DNA of 62,335 nt from an uncultured Lysobacteraceae bacterium (lineage in GTDB: Bacteria > Pseudomonadota > Gammaproteobacteria > Xanthomonadales > Xanthomonadaceae). The translations under genes were made by a program, and so were the position numbers. Within the stretch, counting starts at the first letter, position 1; every line of letters begins with the position of its first letter. The notes beneath the pieces were generated by a model. That model saw nothing but the letters and a program-made list of their open reading frames with translations, ran no database searches and was not told the origin of the DNA. Where the stretch lies: positions 1 to 62,335 of the forward strand of contig CAMLLG010000017.1 in NCBI GenBank assembly GCA_946480825.1, read 5' to 3'. Shown piece by piece: positions 6,775 through 17,658 of this stretch.

Positions 6775-9700
6775 TCAATACCCTGGCCTTCTAAATGGAT
6801 CGACAGCAGCATGATCCTGCGGCCATCGTGGAGTGAAGTCTCTTCCACCATGACGCACTGGGATCGGTTCATGGCTCAATTCCATTGATTCTCTCCCTCC
6901 CTTGTCGGCGTTATATCTCTGCGGCGCCCTACCTCTTGCCATGCGCCCTAGGTTTTCTGAACCATATTTCTCTGCTGCCCTTGCAGAGCTGCTTTCGTTT
7001 TTCCAGAACCGGGCCCTAACCGTTGACCATGATGGAGGATTACCTTTTGCAGTGCTGCTGTATACATCGTCTCCCAGTCTCCAGCCACGCTGCGCAGTCT
7101 TGATGCAACCAGGCGGTTCCTTCATCGCTTGCTTCTTCGCCCACCTCTTCGCCTGCCGCTTCAACGCCCGATCCAACGCCGCCTGGCGCATTTCCGCCCG
7201 TACTGCCGCGTTCATGGCCGATCGCGTCAGCAATCTCGGCGCGAAAACCCGCACGCCGGCGCCGATGACATATCGTGCCACCAGCCCATCCGGATCGCTG
7301 TACACGCGCGGCGAGCCATTGGCGTAGCCGTAGGTGCTCATGCCGCCGGCCAGGCCGATCGGGTCGGACTCGACGTAGCGACCGGTGGTCGGATCGTAGT
7401 CGCGGAAGTAGTTGTAATGGAAGCCGGTGACGCTGTCGAACTGCTGGCCCGGCAGGCGCAGGCCAAGATTGAAGACGAGGCCGTCGCCGTCGGGATCTTC
7501 CTCGGGATGATCGCGGCCGAAGGCTTCGCCCAGCGGGTCCCAACGCCAGACCGCGACGTTGCGCTGCGGGTCGATCACCGCGCGCGGGCTGCCCAGCGCA
7601 TCGGCTTCGATGTAGTGCAGCGTCTGGTTCGGGTTGCTGCCGGTCAACAGGCCCACCGGCAGATCGTCCAGCCAGATCGCCAGCTGCACCGGCTGGCCGC
7701 TGCCGTTGAAGTCGCCCAGCCAGCGGCCGTCGCTGTCGTACAGCGTGTAGGTGTCGACGCCGTAGACGGTGCGACGTACGCGCTCGCCCAGGGCGTTGTA
7801 GGCATAGGTCGCCAGCACGGTATCGATCGGCGGATCAGTGCCGTTGACGATCGGCGCACCGGTCCAGACCGCACTGAGGCGATTGGCGTCGTTGTAGCCG
7901 AACCGTCGACGGGGGCCGCCGGGGGCGTCGGGGTCGCCCTGCTGCGTGAGGTTGCCGGCGTCGTCGTATGTGCGGGGCTCGCCGCCCGTGTCCAGCAGAC
8001 GATGGCTGTCCTCGGCGTAGCCGTAGTGCGCAGTCTGGAACGCATAGGTCGGCGTGCCGCCGCCGGGGCCGCCGCCGGCGTCGGTCATCACCCATTGGCC
8101 CGCGGTCAGACGGTTGCCGGTGCGGTCGTAGCCGTATCGCTCCAGCACGAGGCCATCGGCGTCCTTCGCCTCGGTGAGACGATCCCGACCGTCGTAGCGG
8201 TAGGTGTGGATCGCCGCATCGGGCGCGCGACCGCTGCGCAGTTGCGCGAGATTGCCCACCGCATCGAAGCCATAGCCCAGCGCGATGCCGGGACCCGCGC
8301 CGTTCTCCGGACCGTCCTCCACCGCCAGCGGCTGGCCGTTCGTGTCGAGCGTGCGGCGCAGTGCGAGACCGTTGCCGAACGTCCAGCCCGCGACCGGTCC
8401 GAAAGGATGGTAGGTCGCGTTCGTCAACAGCACACGGCGGCCACCGCCGGCGGTCACGCCGATCTCGGCGACGCGGCCCTGTGCGTCGTAGCGATAGTCC
8501 ACCTCGGTACTGCCGGGGTAGATCATCTTCTGCAACCGGCCATCCGCCTGATACACCCAGCGCAGGGTGAAGGTGCGGTTGCCGGTGCGCTGCACCTTGC
8601 GCACGAGATCGCCGAAGCGGTTGTAGCAGAACACCGTGCTGCCGCTGGCATCGGCGATGCGGCCCAGGCGCCCGGGGGCGTACTGTTCGCCGGCCGCGCA
8701 GTCGCCCCAGGCGATGTCGTAGGCGAAGGGCTCGTCCGGAACGGATGCCGCGTAGTCCACCAGCCTCAATCGATTCAGTGCGTCGTAGCGGAACTGCGTC
8801 GACTTGCCGTTCGCATCGACCTGACCGGTGGTGTTGCCGGCGGCATCGTGGGTGTAGCCCGTGAGGCCGGTGTCGGGGCTGTCGAGTTCGACCAGTTCGC
8901 CGAACCCGTTGTAGCGGTAGTCGGTGTGCAACCCCTTCGGATCGGTGATGCGGGTGATGTTGTCCAGCGCGTCGTAGCGGTACAGCGTCTCGGCCGATTC
9001 GGCGGTGCTGGTCGCGTTGCGCAGACTGCGGACGAGACGACCGAGCGGGTCGTAGTCGCGATCGTCGCGGCGCGTGAGCGGATCGGTGGCGGTCTTGAGC
9101 CGACCCTCCGCGTCGTAGCCGAACACGGTGCTGCGGTTGTCGGCATCGACGACCGATTGCAGGCGTCCCAGCGTGTCGAAGGTGCGCGAGACCGTCTGCA
9201 GCAGCGCACCGCCGGCATCGCGGATGTCTTCGCGCTCGCGCTCGCCGGCCGCGTTCAGCGTGTAGACCATCCGATGTCCGTCGCGATCGGTGATCGACGT
9301 GAGCCGCTGGATGTCGTCGTAACCGAAGGTGAGGAACACGCCGTCCGGCTGCACGACGCGATGCACCAGTCCGTCGGCGGTGTACTCGATCCGCTCGATG
9401 CGGTCGTCGGTCTCGGCGGCATCGTCGGTGCCGCGCATCTTCCGTGCGAGCGGCCACCCGCGCGGATCGTACTCGACATCGGTGACGACGCCGGCGACAT
9501 CGCGCATCGATCGGATCCGGCCGGCGCCATCGTAGGCCAGCAGTTCCGTGATCTGGCCCTTGGCGTCGACGATCCGCCATAGGTCGCCCTTGCGCCAGAG
9601 ACAGGTCGCGGGCGCCGTCGCGCAACCGGGTTCGTCGGCATCGCGATATTCGTAGCGGGTGACATCGGCGACATCGAGCGCGTTGTCGCGTGCGCCATCG

Positions 9701-11769
9701 ACGCTCAGCACCAGTCCCACCAGCGGGCAGACGCCTGCGGCGACATCGGCCGCTTCGCAATAGGCGATCGTGGTGGTGCGGGTCGCACCGCTCGTCGGAT
9801 CGACCTCGGTCGTCGTGAGCGGCTGACCGCGGCCGTTGTAGGTCCACTGCGTCTGCGCCCTCAGCGCACCGGCGGCATCGCGGGTCCGCTGTTCGACGAC
9901 GCGATGGGTCGCCGGATCGCGGACGGTCTCCGTGCGCCGTTGCTGCGGCGTGCCTGCCGCTTCGATCACGGCGGACAGATAGGCATCGGTGGCGTGGTAC
10001 TCGTAGTCCGTATGCTCGCCGAGCCGGTTGGTCTGGCGCTGCAGTCGACCCTGCGCATCGAAGACCTGCGCGTCGCTCACGGTCTGACCGGCGGTCTTCA
10101 CGTCGGTGATGCGCCGATACAGGCCGGGCGCGATCGTGTAGATCCGCTGCTCGCCGGTGGCGGCCGCCACCGTCGCCTGGGTCTCGCTGTCGTAACCCAC
10201 GGTGGTGACATTGTTCGGCGTGCCGAAGGCCCGACTTTCGATCACGCGGCCGCGGTCGTCGTACCGGAACGAGGCGAATCGCCGGCCGGTCTCGGACGTG
10301 ATGCCGGTCAGGTGATGGCGTTGGCTGGGATCGCCGATCAGCCCGGCCTCGGCGTAGTGATAGCGTTTGATGCGGCCGTTGCCGTAGTCGACGGAAATCA
10401 GATTGCGGTCGGCATCGTAACCATAGGCGACGGACGTGCCGTCCGGCAGCAGGACACGCGTCATCAGCTTCGCGCCGTCGTACTCGAAGCGCAGCACGCG
10501 GCCCTGGCCATCGGTCGCGGTGGCCAACAGGCCATTGCGATAGCCCAGGACCACATCGAGACGCGGATCGTCGGGATGCCGGATCGCCGTCAGCAGCCTG
10601 TTGGCGTCGAACTCCCGCGCTTCGCCGTCCGGCGAACGCAGGCGCCAGCGCACCGGTCCGGACGCGATGTATTCGAGCACATGATCGGTCGAATTCACGC
10701 CGCGCAGACGATTGGTCGCGAACGGCTCGTAGCTCTCGTACGCGCCGGTGTCGTCCACGATCGCAGCGACGTTGCTGCCGTTGATCCCGGTCAGGCGATC
10801 GCTGAAGGTATGCGTCCAGCCTTCCGCGAAGCCGACGTTGTTCCGGAACTGGCGCAGCGAATGGTAGTAGCGGGTGAAGGTGTGGCCCGCGAACTCGAAG
10901 TCCGGCTCCGTCCTGACCTTTTCGCCCGTAGCCGGAAGGACGGGATAGTCGCTGGCTTCGCAGCTCGCGCACTGCTGGATCGGACCGCTGATGCGGACGG
11001 ACCCGCGGTTGTACGCGCAGAGGACCGGCAGCGTGAGATCGCCGATGCCGTCGTTGGGCACGATATCGCTCATGCGGTCGTAGCGGGACGGACAGGTGAA
11101 GGAAGCCTCCTGCCGGATCATGAAATGGAACGCGCCCGCGCTGCCGCTTTCGCAGCTGAATTGGGTGATGTAGCGTCGATGGCCGTAATTGACGACGCCA
11201 TGCGTCGCCTGCGACAGATTCTGCTGGCCATCCACGGCCTTGTAGGGGGAGACGCGCAGATCGGTCGCCAGACTCGCACCGCCGAAGGTGCAGGTCGGAT
11301 AGAGCGCGCGGTACTTGTCGACGGCCCGGGCGACGAGATCGCCCTCGTCGGCGCACAGATTCGGGCGATTCGGATCGCTGCCGGGGGTGCAGCCATGGCC
11401 GCCGGAAATGAGGTTGCCATCGGTGCCGACCGCATCGACGGTGAATCCCCCCGTGAACAGGGTGCCCGGCTGGTCCTTCACGCGATACACGTACTCGGCG
11501 CGCTCCTGGGCCGGAATGACGTTCGTCTCCGCCTGCTCCAGCAGGGTCGCGACCGGGGCATGCGCGGCATCGGCGCGCATCGCCTGTTCGGCCTTGTCGA
11601 GCGTATTCGCGCACTGCTGCGTCGCGCCCTGATAGCAGAACGCCGGCTCGGGCCCGGTCGCGACCTGGGCCACCGCAGCCGCACCGATCAGCAAACCCAT
11701 GAACGAGAGCGCGCGCATCGACCGATTGCGCCACCCTCTCCGAAGCAGATCGATTGCCCTGCTTTTCAT
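6775..11769 (-). CDS. RHS-repeat polymorphic toxin with HNH-type nuclease tip
   Basis: 1664 residues from ATG 11769, chosen because AGGAG lies seven bases upstream; in-frame starts at 11784 (ATG) and 11814 (GTG) are also possible. The N-terminus is basic followed by a hydrophobic stretch (LSFMGLLIGAAAVAQVA), a signal or anchor. After ~300 residues of Cys-containing unknown region comes an RHS wall-like domain, then many YD repeats (for example RYDALDNITRITDPKG) and the core end ESDPIGLAGG...YSDPDG. About 169 residues follow as the variable tip, ending ELSHEPIP...PRWPQDHA...DPFRRPGY, a His-Me-finger/HNH nuclease pattern. The repeats form a cocoon round the toxin, which is delivered to competitors. 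The immunity gene follows after one base. The tip-coding DNA (about 6775-7130) is AT-richer, suggesting tip exchange. Confidence 0.9.
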   Translation of the reverse strand: MKSRAIDLLRRGWRNRSMRALSFMGLLIGAAAVAQVATGPEPAFCYQGATQQCANTLDKAEQAMRADAAHAPVATLLEQAETNVIPAQERAEYVYRVKDQPGTLFTGGFTVDAVGTDGNLISGGHGCTPGSDPNRPNLCADEGDLVARAVDKYRALYPTCTFGGASLATDLRVSPYKAVDGQQNLSQATHGVVNYGHRRYITQFSCESGSAGAFHFMIRQEASFTCPSRYDRMSDIVPNDGIGDLTLPVLCAYNRGSVRISGPIQQCASCEASDYPVLPATGEKVRTEPDFEFAGHTFTRYYHSLRQFRNNVGFAEGWTHTFSDRLTGINGSNVAAIVDDTGAYESYEPFATNRLRGVNSTDHVLEYIASGPVRWRLRSPDGEAREFDANRLLTAIRHPDDPRLDVVLGYRNGLLATATDGQGRVLRFEYDGAKLMTRVLLPDGTSVAYGYDADRNLISVDYGNGRIKRYHYAEAGLIGDPSQRHHLTGITSETGRRFASFRYDDRGRVIESRAFGTPNNVTTVGYDSETQATVAAATGEQRIYTIAPGLYRRITDVKTAGQTVSDAQVFDAQGRLQRQTNRLGEHTDYEYHATDAYLSAVIEAAGTPQQRRTETVRDPATHRVVEQRTRDAAGALRAQTQWTYNGRGQPLTTTEVDPTSGATRTTTIAYCEAADVAAGVCPLVGLVLSVDGARDNALDVADVTRYEYRDADEPGCATAPATCLWRKGDLWRIVDAKGQITELLAYDGAGRIRSMRDVAGVVTDVEYDPRGWPLARKMRGTDDAAETDDRIERIEYTADGLVHRVVQPDGVFLTFGYDDIQRLTSITDRDGHRMVYTLNAAGEREREDIRDAGGALLQTVSRTFDTLGRLQSVVDADNRSTVFGYDAEGRLKTATDPLTRRDDRDYDPLGRLVRSLRNATSTAESAETLYRYDALDNITRITDPKGLHTDYRYNGFGELVELDSPDTGLTGYTHDAAGNTTGQVDANGKSTQFRYDALNRLRLVDYAASVPDEPFAYDIAWGDCAAGEQYAPGRLGRIADASGSTVFCYNRFGDLVRKVQRTGNRTFTLRWVYQADGRLQKMIYPGSTEVDYRYDAQGRVAEIGVTAGGGRRVLLTNATYHPFGPVAGWTFGNGLALRRTLDTNGQPLAVEDGPENGAGPGIALGYGFDAVGNLAQLRSGRAPDAAIHTYRYDGRDRLTEAKDADGLVLERYGYDRTGNRLTAGQWVMTDAGGGPGGGTPTYAFQTAHYGYAEDSHRLLDTGGEPRTYDDAGNLTQQGDPDAPGGPRRRFGYNDANRLSAVWTGAPIVNGTDPPIDTVLATYAYNALGERVRRTVYGVDTYTLYDSDGRWLGDFNGSGQPVQLAIWLDDLPVGLLTGSNPNQTLHYIEADALGSPRAVIDPQRNVAVWRWDPLGEAFGRDHPEEDPDGDGLVFNLGLRLPGQQFDSVTGFHYNYFRDYDPTTGRYVESDPIGLAGGMSTYGYANGSPRVYSDPDGLVARYVIGAGVRVFAPRLLTRSAMNAAVRAEMRQAALDRALKRQAKRWAKKQAMKEPPGCIKTAQRGWRLGDDVYSSTAKGNPPSWSTVRARFWKNESSSARAAEKYGSENLGRMARGRAPQRYNADKGGRESMELSHEPIPVRHGGRDFTPRWPQDHAAVDPFRRPGY

Positions 11770-12499
11770 CGCATCGCTCCTCATGATGTCTTCACCGTGT
11801 TTTGACTCGTCCACTCAACGCTCTCCTCGACAGAGGTCGGTACATCGATCCATGTACGACCGCGCAATGATCAGCAGTACAACCACATGATCACGAACAT
11901 CCAGAACTTCGCGATATTCTCGATCCAGTCCAGCAACGACCAACGCTTTCGCCTTCGCATGCGGGATCAGGCGACCCAATGCGTATGGATGCAAGCGCGT
12001 ACGTACGGTGTGCGGATCGCTCGCGCACAGTCTGCGCCGAAATCGTCGCAGCGCCTGAGACCGGATTTATCCGACAGACGCACGTGAACCGAGTGTCTGC
12101 AGCGACTTGGCTGCATGATGGACGCGATCCGCTCTGCCGTTCGGCTCTTGCAACGGGCCCTGCGCGACAAGCGGCGAGCTTTCCTGAAAATGGAATGACA
12201 GCACATGCTCCGTTGCTTTCCCCTGCCCTTGGATCCCGAGGGCGTTACGGCCGCCCGTCCTTTCGGGTTTCATGCACGTCAACATCGCTGGACGAAGCCC
12301 GATGTCGGCAACGTACCCATCTTCTTTTCACGTTGCAAGTATTTGAAACAATATGTTGATGCGCATCGGATCGTACGCCCCGTGAGGCCAGGCCAGCGAG
12401 GGTACGCGAGGGGATGGGTCGTCTCTCGAGCGGCTGACGACTAGACTATGCAGGCCAGCGGGCGTCGCCGCATCGCGGCATTCCCACTGGAGTTTGTGC
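11770..12499. other. gene-free upstream region of the RHS gene and of the DUF3817 gene
   Basis: About 700 bases between divergent genes. I see no convincing coding frame: the frames present are short and of odd composition. A small palindrome with 6-base arms (GTACAT/ATGTAC) lies at 11840-11857. Promoters for both flanking genes should be here, but none could be placed with confidence. Confidence 0.4.
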
Positions 12500-12817
12500 A
12501 TGTCGTCTTCCCTGTCGCCCGCCGGGCGTCTGTTCGCCATCGCGGCCTTCGCCGAAGGCCTGACCTGGGCCGGTTTGCTGGTCGGGATGTTGTTGAAATA
12601 CGGCACGCAGACCACCGATGTCGGCGTCTGGCTGTTCGGCCGTCTGCACGGTGCGGCGTTCCTGTTCTACGTGATCGTGACGCTGCTGTCCGCCGTGCGT
12701 CTGCGCTGGCCCTGGTGGGCCTGGAGCCTCGCGCTGCTGGCGGCGGTGCCGCCGCTGGTGACGGTGCCGCTGGAAATGTGGTTTCGACGCATCGGTTTGC
12801 TGGGCCAACGCGGGTAG
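12500..12817 (+). CDS. DUF3817 family membrane protein
   Basis: 105 residues from ATG 12500 with TGGAG eight bases upstream. Three hydrophobic segments are visible (LFAIAAFAEGLTWAGLLVGM, LHGAAFLFYVIVTLLSAV, AWSLALLAAVPPLVTVPL). The early AEG, the K-Y after the first segment and the central G-R-x-H-G are typical of DUF3817, an integral membrane family whose members often occur at the end of transporters or alone. Function unknown. Confidence 0.75.
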   Translation: MSSSLSPAGRLFAIAAFAEGLTWAGLLVGMLLKYGTQTTDVGVWLFGRLHGAAFLFYVIVTLLSAVRLRWPWWAWSLALLAAVPPLVTVPLEMWFRRIGLLGQRG

Positions 12818-12942
12818 CGGATCGCCCGGGCACGGTCGGAGACCGCGCCGGAACGCATGCCATTGAAGATGTCGGTTTGCGGCCCGAGCGCGCATGCGCT
12901 CCAATCGACGGACAGCAATACACGCAGGCAGATCGGGAATCG

Positions 12943-13236
12943 ATGAAGACGTGGGTCTACTTTCTGCTGTGCGAGAACGACGCGCTGTACACGGGCACGG
13001 CGATCGATCCCCTGAGCAGGTTCCGGGCCCACTGCGCGGGGCGCGGCGCGCGGTTCACCAAGATGCGAAAGCCCATCCGCTTGCTCGGCGCATTCGTGTT
13101 CGAGACCCGTGGCGAGGCGCTGTCGAACGAGTATCGGTTCAAGCGTCTGCCCGTGATCGAAAAGCGCCGGCTCGCGGCGCTGGCGGCCGAGGATCCCGCC
13201 TGGCTCGCCTATCTGGCGCAACACGAAAACGGGTGA
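12943..13236 (+). CDS. GIY-YIG nuclease-domain protein (UPF0213 type)
   Basis: 97 residues from ATG 12943. The short domain begins VYFLLCENDALYTG, the GIY...YIG strand pair in its VYF...YTG form, followed by the RFRAHCAGRGARFTK loop with the conserved Arg and His, and an E-A-L-x-x-E-Y helix with the metal-binding Glu. This is the single-domain YhbQ-like family (usually 90-100 residues), predicted structure-specific endonucleases of uncertain role. A 125-base space separates it from the previous gene, so it may have its own promoter. Confidence 0.82.
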   Translation: MKTWVYFLLCENDALYTGTAIDPLSRFRAHCAGRGARFTKMRKPIRLLGAFVFETRGEALSNEYRFKRLPVIEKRRLAALAAEDPAWLAYLAQHENG

Positions 13237-13292
13237 GCACGCGCAAGGTCGAACCCGGAGGGTGGCGGTGATGGCGCCGGCAACGGGATCGA

Positions 13293-13661
13293 TCAGACGA
13301 CCCACCGCCATGCGTACCAGATCACCAGCGCGTTGAAGATGAAGCTGACCCCGATCAGGAAATTGTCGTAGGCGCCCTTGTAGGGCAGGCTGATGATGTT
13401 GAAGGGGATCACGATGCAGGCCACGACGATGTTCGTCCAGCGGGCGGCGGCGGGCGGCAGGATCAGGCTCAGCACGATCATCACGATCGGGACCAGCATG
13501 ATGGCCGCGACGATCAACCAGATTTTCTGGGTGCCCGGCGTTTTTTCGTTGAGCATGCCCGGCGTGACGTGGCCCGCCAGGATGCGCAGCACGTCGCCCC
13601 AGAGATAGGTCAGCATCGTCGCCACCCACAGCCCTGAAAGAATGATCCTCGTCTCGAACAT
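13293..13661 (-). CDS. DUF6326-like four-helix membrane protein
   Basis: 122 residues from ATG 13661 with AAGGGAC upstream. Four transmembrane segments are evident: LSGLWVATMLTYLWGDVL, IWLIVAAIMLVPIVMIVLSLIL, WTNIVVACIVIPFNIISL and FLIGVSFIFNALVIWYAW. The order SxLW...YxxxD, then AxRWxN in the loop before helix three, is what I recall for DUF6326. Function unknown. Convergent with the GIY-YIG gene. Confidence 0.65.
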   Translation of the reverse strand: MFETRIILSGLWVATMLTYLWGDVLRILAGHVTPGMLNEKTPGTQKIWLIVAAIMLVPIVMIVLSLILPPAAARWTNIVVACIVIPFNIISLPYKGAYDNFLIGVSFIFNALVIWYAWRWVV

Positions 13662-13876
13662 GATTCGTCCCTTTTCCCCGAGTTCGCGAAGCCGTCCGCG
13701 AGTCGAACGCTGTCGACTGCGGCCGGCAAGTATTGCCCGCGACGCCGCAAGTTTCAACGAAGTCCCGGAGCCGTCGGCATCCGGGTCGTCTTGAGAATGC
13801 CGGCAGGCGAAAACGATGATGATTTTCCGTCCCGCAACGGGCCTGTTCTGAGTTCGTGAACCGCCGGGAGATGCCG

Positions 13877-14026
13877 ATGAACGATGTGCAGGAAACGAAG
13901 CGGGAATTCCGCTTGAGCGATCTCGATACCCAACTGTATGCACTGCTTCCGGACACGGAAGCGTTCGCCGCGGCGTATTACTGCTGCGAATGCGTGGGCA
14001 ATCCGGATTGCCCGTCTTCTGCCTGA
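13877..14026 (+). CDS. 49-residue Cys-rich peptide (possible RiPP precursor)
   Basis: ATG at 13877 has GGGAG exactly six bases upstream; an in-frame ATG at 13871 would sit on that site. The peptide has an acidic, helical first half (EFRLSDLDTQLYALLPDTE) and a C-terminal end with four cysteines (YYCCECVGNPDC) before a short SSA tail. This leader-plus-core layout, with an LSDLD leader-like motif, is typical of ribosomally made, modified peptides, but no modification enzyme, protease or exporter is next to it. A strong hairpin begins eight bases after the stop, which supports expression as a single-gene unit. A small metal-binding or disulfide-bonded protein is the main alternative. Confidence 0.6.
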   Translation: MNDVQETKREFRLSDLDTQLYALLPDTEAFAAAYYCCECVGNPDCPSSA

Positions 14027-14034
14027 GCCGATCG

Positions 14035-14062
14035 GACGGCCCGGCCATGCGGCCGGGCCGTC
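14035..14062. terminator. perfect 12-bp hairpin after the Cys-rich peptide gene
   Basis: Arms 14035-14046 and 14051-14062 pair perfectly around an ATGC loop; the stem is almost all G and C. There is no long T run, which is common for terminators in this high-GC group. It lies between the plus-strand peptide gene and the minus-strand TPR gene and could serve both. Confidence 0.6.
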
Positions 14063-14193
14063 AGCGCATCGCGGGTCGACGCGAGAACGTAGTTGCGACA
14101 GCGTTCCGTCCACCCGTCGGAAGACTCGGCCGACATCGAGCGGTCGTCCGCACGACCCCGATCGGCAATCCATCGCCCTACCGCTCCACCGCA

Positions 14194-16254
14194 TCACCCC
14201 GATCCCGGATCGGCGATATCGAGCATGCGGTACATCTGTTCGATCTGTGGGACTTCGCGACGTCGACGTTCCATCACTTCGGGCAGTTCTCTGCCATCGC
14301 TGCACCGGCGAGACCGGTCGGCTCTGGCATCCAGCAGCGCCTTGAAGACATCCGGGCTGCCGCTGTAATAAGCGAGGCACAGCGGCGTTTCCGCGTGCGG
14401 ATAGCGCGTCGTCGCATTCACGTCGGCACCCAACGCGATCATCTCGACGACAGCTCCGGTGTTGCGGGTGACGATCGCACAACCAAGCACATAGGTCGCG
14501 GTTTGCCGAGGATCTTCGCTGTAGTTGGCGATCGAACGCAGGGTGGCGCCATCGCTTCCGCCCAGACAATGCATCCTCGCCAGATCGAGACCGCCGACCA
14601 GCGCGACCGCCTCTCGCATCTGCTGCGCAGGAAGGCCGGAGAGGCGTCCGCGCGCGTCCGCGCTCTGTCGGGCGAGTCCGGACAGCGCGAGGGCGCGCAG
14701 CTGCACCCATCCATGCCCATGGTCGTTGCCGGCAGCGTCGATGATGTTCAGCGCAGCCGCGTAGTCGCGCTGGCTGTTCATCAGATGGCTGACATACAGC
14801 TCGCCGACGCCGACATCCCTGGGGTTCTGTTGCATGTAGGGATCGCCGATGGCGCGGATGACCTCCGGATGCTTCGCATTGGTGGCGACGATGATCAGTT
14901 TCGCGAATGCGTTGCGCTGCGTGAAATCGCTGGCGGATGGATGCGCGAACGCGGCTCGATATGCGATCGCCGCGTTCTGCCAATCTTCCCTGATCGCCAT
15001 CAGATCGCCCTCGTAGAGATCAAGGCGCGGACAGGAAGCGCAGCCATGCTGACGTGCGAGCTTGAAGTTGCGATCCGCTTCGGCGTCGTCCTCCAGCAGG
15101 AATCGCGTGCGCCCGTACGCCAGGTAGGCCAAAGGCAAGGTCGGGTCGAGCGCGATCGCTTCCTTCAGATGGGTTTCGGCTTCCTCCAGGCTTTTCGGAT
15201 CCGTCGGCACCCGAATTTCGTCGACCTCCGGGTGCCGACCGCTGCGCGTCGTCATCGATACCTGACCGAGCAGCAAGCGTATCTGCGCGTCAGCGGGCTT
15301 GAGCGCCACCGCACGCAGCAACAGCAGTCTGGCCCGGGCATTGTCTTCGACATTTCCATTGCCGTAACGCTGCTTCGCTTCTGCGAACAACGCATCCGCC
15401 TGGGCGTGCGTCCCGTCGGCGGGCACGGGAATCGTCGCGCTGGCGAGGACGCTGGCGAATGCGTCGTGCCATTCGTTCGATTGAAGAAAATGCGAACCGA
15501 AGAATTTCTGATAATAGGATTGCCCAGCCTCGCTTTCGGCGAACGCGAGGAAGCGGTTCAGTTCATGGGCATCCACATCCTTCAGTACGGCCGCGAGCCA
15601 GCGTTCCGCGATCGCCTCGTCGCCGGGACCTCGCGGATACGATGCATGTCGCAGTGAAGCCATCGCCGCGGTCATGGGGTCGCGGGCATCCTTCACCGCC
15701 GCAATGAGGTATTCGCGTTCGCGCTGCTGGCTTCGCAGTTTTTCGTTCAGGGACAGCGCGCTGGATATCCTGAGCAGCAGCCGCATACGCTCCGGATCGA
15801 TGCTCGCGACAGTTCCGATCTTCGACGGCGCCGTCAGCCGCGCATGAATGCGCAGCATCGCCGGATCGGCGATCCATGCCACCCAGAGAGGCTGCAGATC
15901 GGGGCGCATACCGCCGACGAATGCGCAGCGCGCGCGATCCCGCAACATGTCGTTCGAGAAATAGCGGTCGATGATCGGCTTGAATCTGGACGCTGCGACG
16001 GCGTCGTCCACAAGCGCTTCGTCGACGGCGGCACGCTGGGCGCGCATCGCATCTGCCATGCGACCGATATCGCCGGTGGATTCGGCGAGAGCCAGCAGTT
16101 CGCGCGTTTCCCGGGGGGAATAGTCCTTCATTCCGCAACCGGGGACCACGACGGCATCCGCCGGCAGCGGCGGCAACTCCCGCGATTGCGCATGGGCTTG
16201 CGCGGCCAGCGACAACGCGACGGCAAGGCCGAAAGAGGTGACGAGTCCATGCAT
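14194..16254 (-). CDS. exported TPR/ankyrin protein, family member A
   Basis: 686 residues from ATG 16254, which begins a clear signal peptide (LVTSFGLAVALSLAAQAHAQ). Domains in order: an N-terminal helical region with FSNDMLRDRARCAF and a W-containing helix; a block with AERWLAAVLKDVDAHELNRFLAFAESEAGQSYY; TPR-like helical pairs (ARLLLLRAVALKPADAQIRLLLGQV, SLEEAETHLKEAIALDPTLPLAYLAYGRTRFL); and a C-terminal ankyrin-like unit (ETPLCLAYYSGSPDVFKALLDARAD). The same plan is seen in the lipoproteins at 23100-25289 and 25355-27421. It should act in the periplasm as a protein-binding scaffold. No enzyme motif seen. Confidence 0.75.
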   Translation of the reverse strand: MHGLVTSFGLAVALSLAAQAHAQSRELPPLPADAVVVPGCGMKDYSPRETRELLALAESTGDIGRMADAMRAQRAAVDEALVDDAVAASRFKPIIDRYFSNDMLRDRARCAFVGGMRPDLQPLWVAWIADPAMLRIHARLTAPSKIGTVASIDPERMRLLLRISSALSLNEKLRSQQREREYLIAAVKDARDPMTAAMASLRHASYPRGPGDEAIAERWLAAVLKDVDAHELNRFLAFAESEAGQSYYQKFFGSHFLQSNEWHDAFASVLASATIPVPADGTHAQADALFAEAKQRYGNGNVEDNARARLLLLRAVALKPADAQIRLLLGQVSMTTRSGRHPEVDEIRVPTDPKSLEEAETHLKEAIALDPTLPLAYLAYGRTRFLLEDDAEADRNFKLARQHGCASCPRLDLYEGDLMAIREDWQNAAIAYRAAFAHPSASDFTQRNAFAKLIIVATNAKHPEVIRAIGDPYMQQNPRDVGVGELYVSHLMNSQRDYAAALNIIDAAGNDHGHGWVQLRALALSGLARQSADARGRLSGLPAQQMREAVALVGGLDLARMHCLGGSDGATLRSIANYSEDPRQTATYVLGCAIVTRNTGAVVEMIALGADVNATTRYPHAETPLCLAYYSGSPDVFKALLDARADRSRRCSDGRELPEVMERRRREVPQIEQMYRMLDIADPGSG

Positions 16255-16393
16255 GCGGATGACTGTCCGGTTTTCGATGCGGCGAGCATAGCAATATGCG
16301 GGAGACGCGGGCAGGAAGAGCGCGGGGCCGGGCTTTCCACCCGCAGCCCGATCGAACACACTGCATCTCCGTTTCCACGACGAGCGCCACGGC

Positions 16394-17488
<1,095 letters not shown>

Positions 17489-17658
17489 ACCGGCGCGGCT
17501 GCGGCGACGCCTCCGACCGCTGGTCGGAAGAATGGCGTGTTTCGATGCCGGATCGCGACGCAGGAAGAGAGGACGGGCGCGCCGCATGCGCGCTCTCCCC
17601 GTGCTGTCGTCATCGACGACAACGCGACCCTTACCATCCGATCGAGAGGATTTACGTC

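Noticed and set aside
7129..9582. Long plus-strand frame opposite the RHS gene
   Set aside because: Composition is a mirror of the RHS codons (V/A/Q/R rich) with no motif, while the minus-strand frame has continuous YD repeats.
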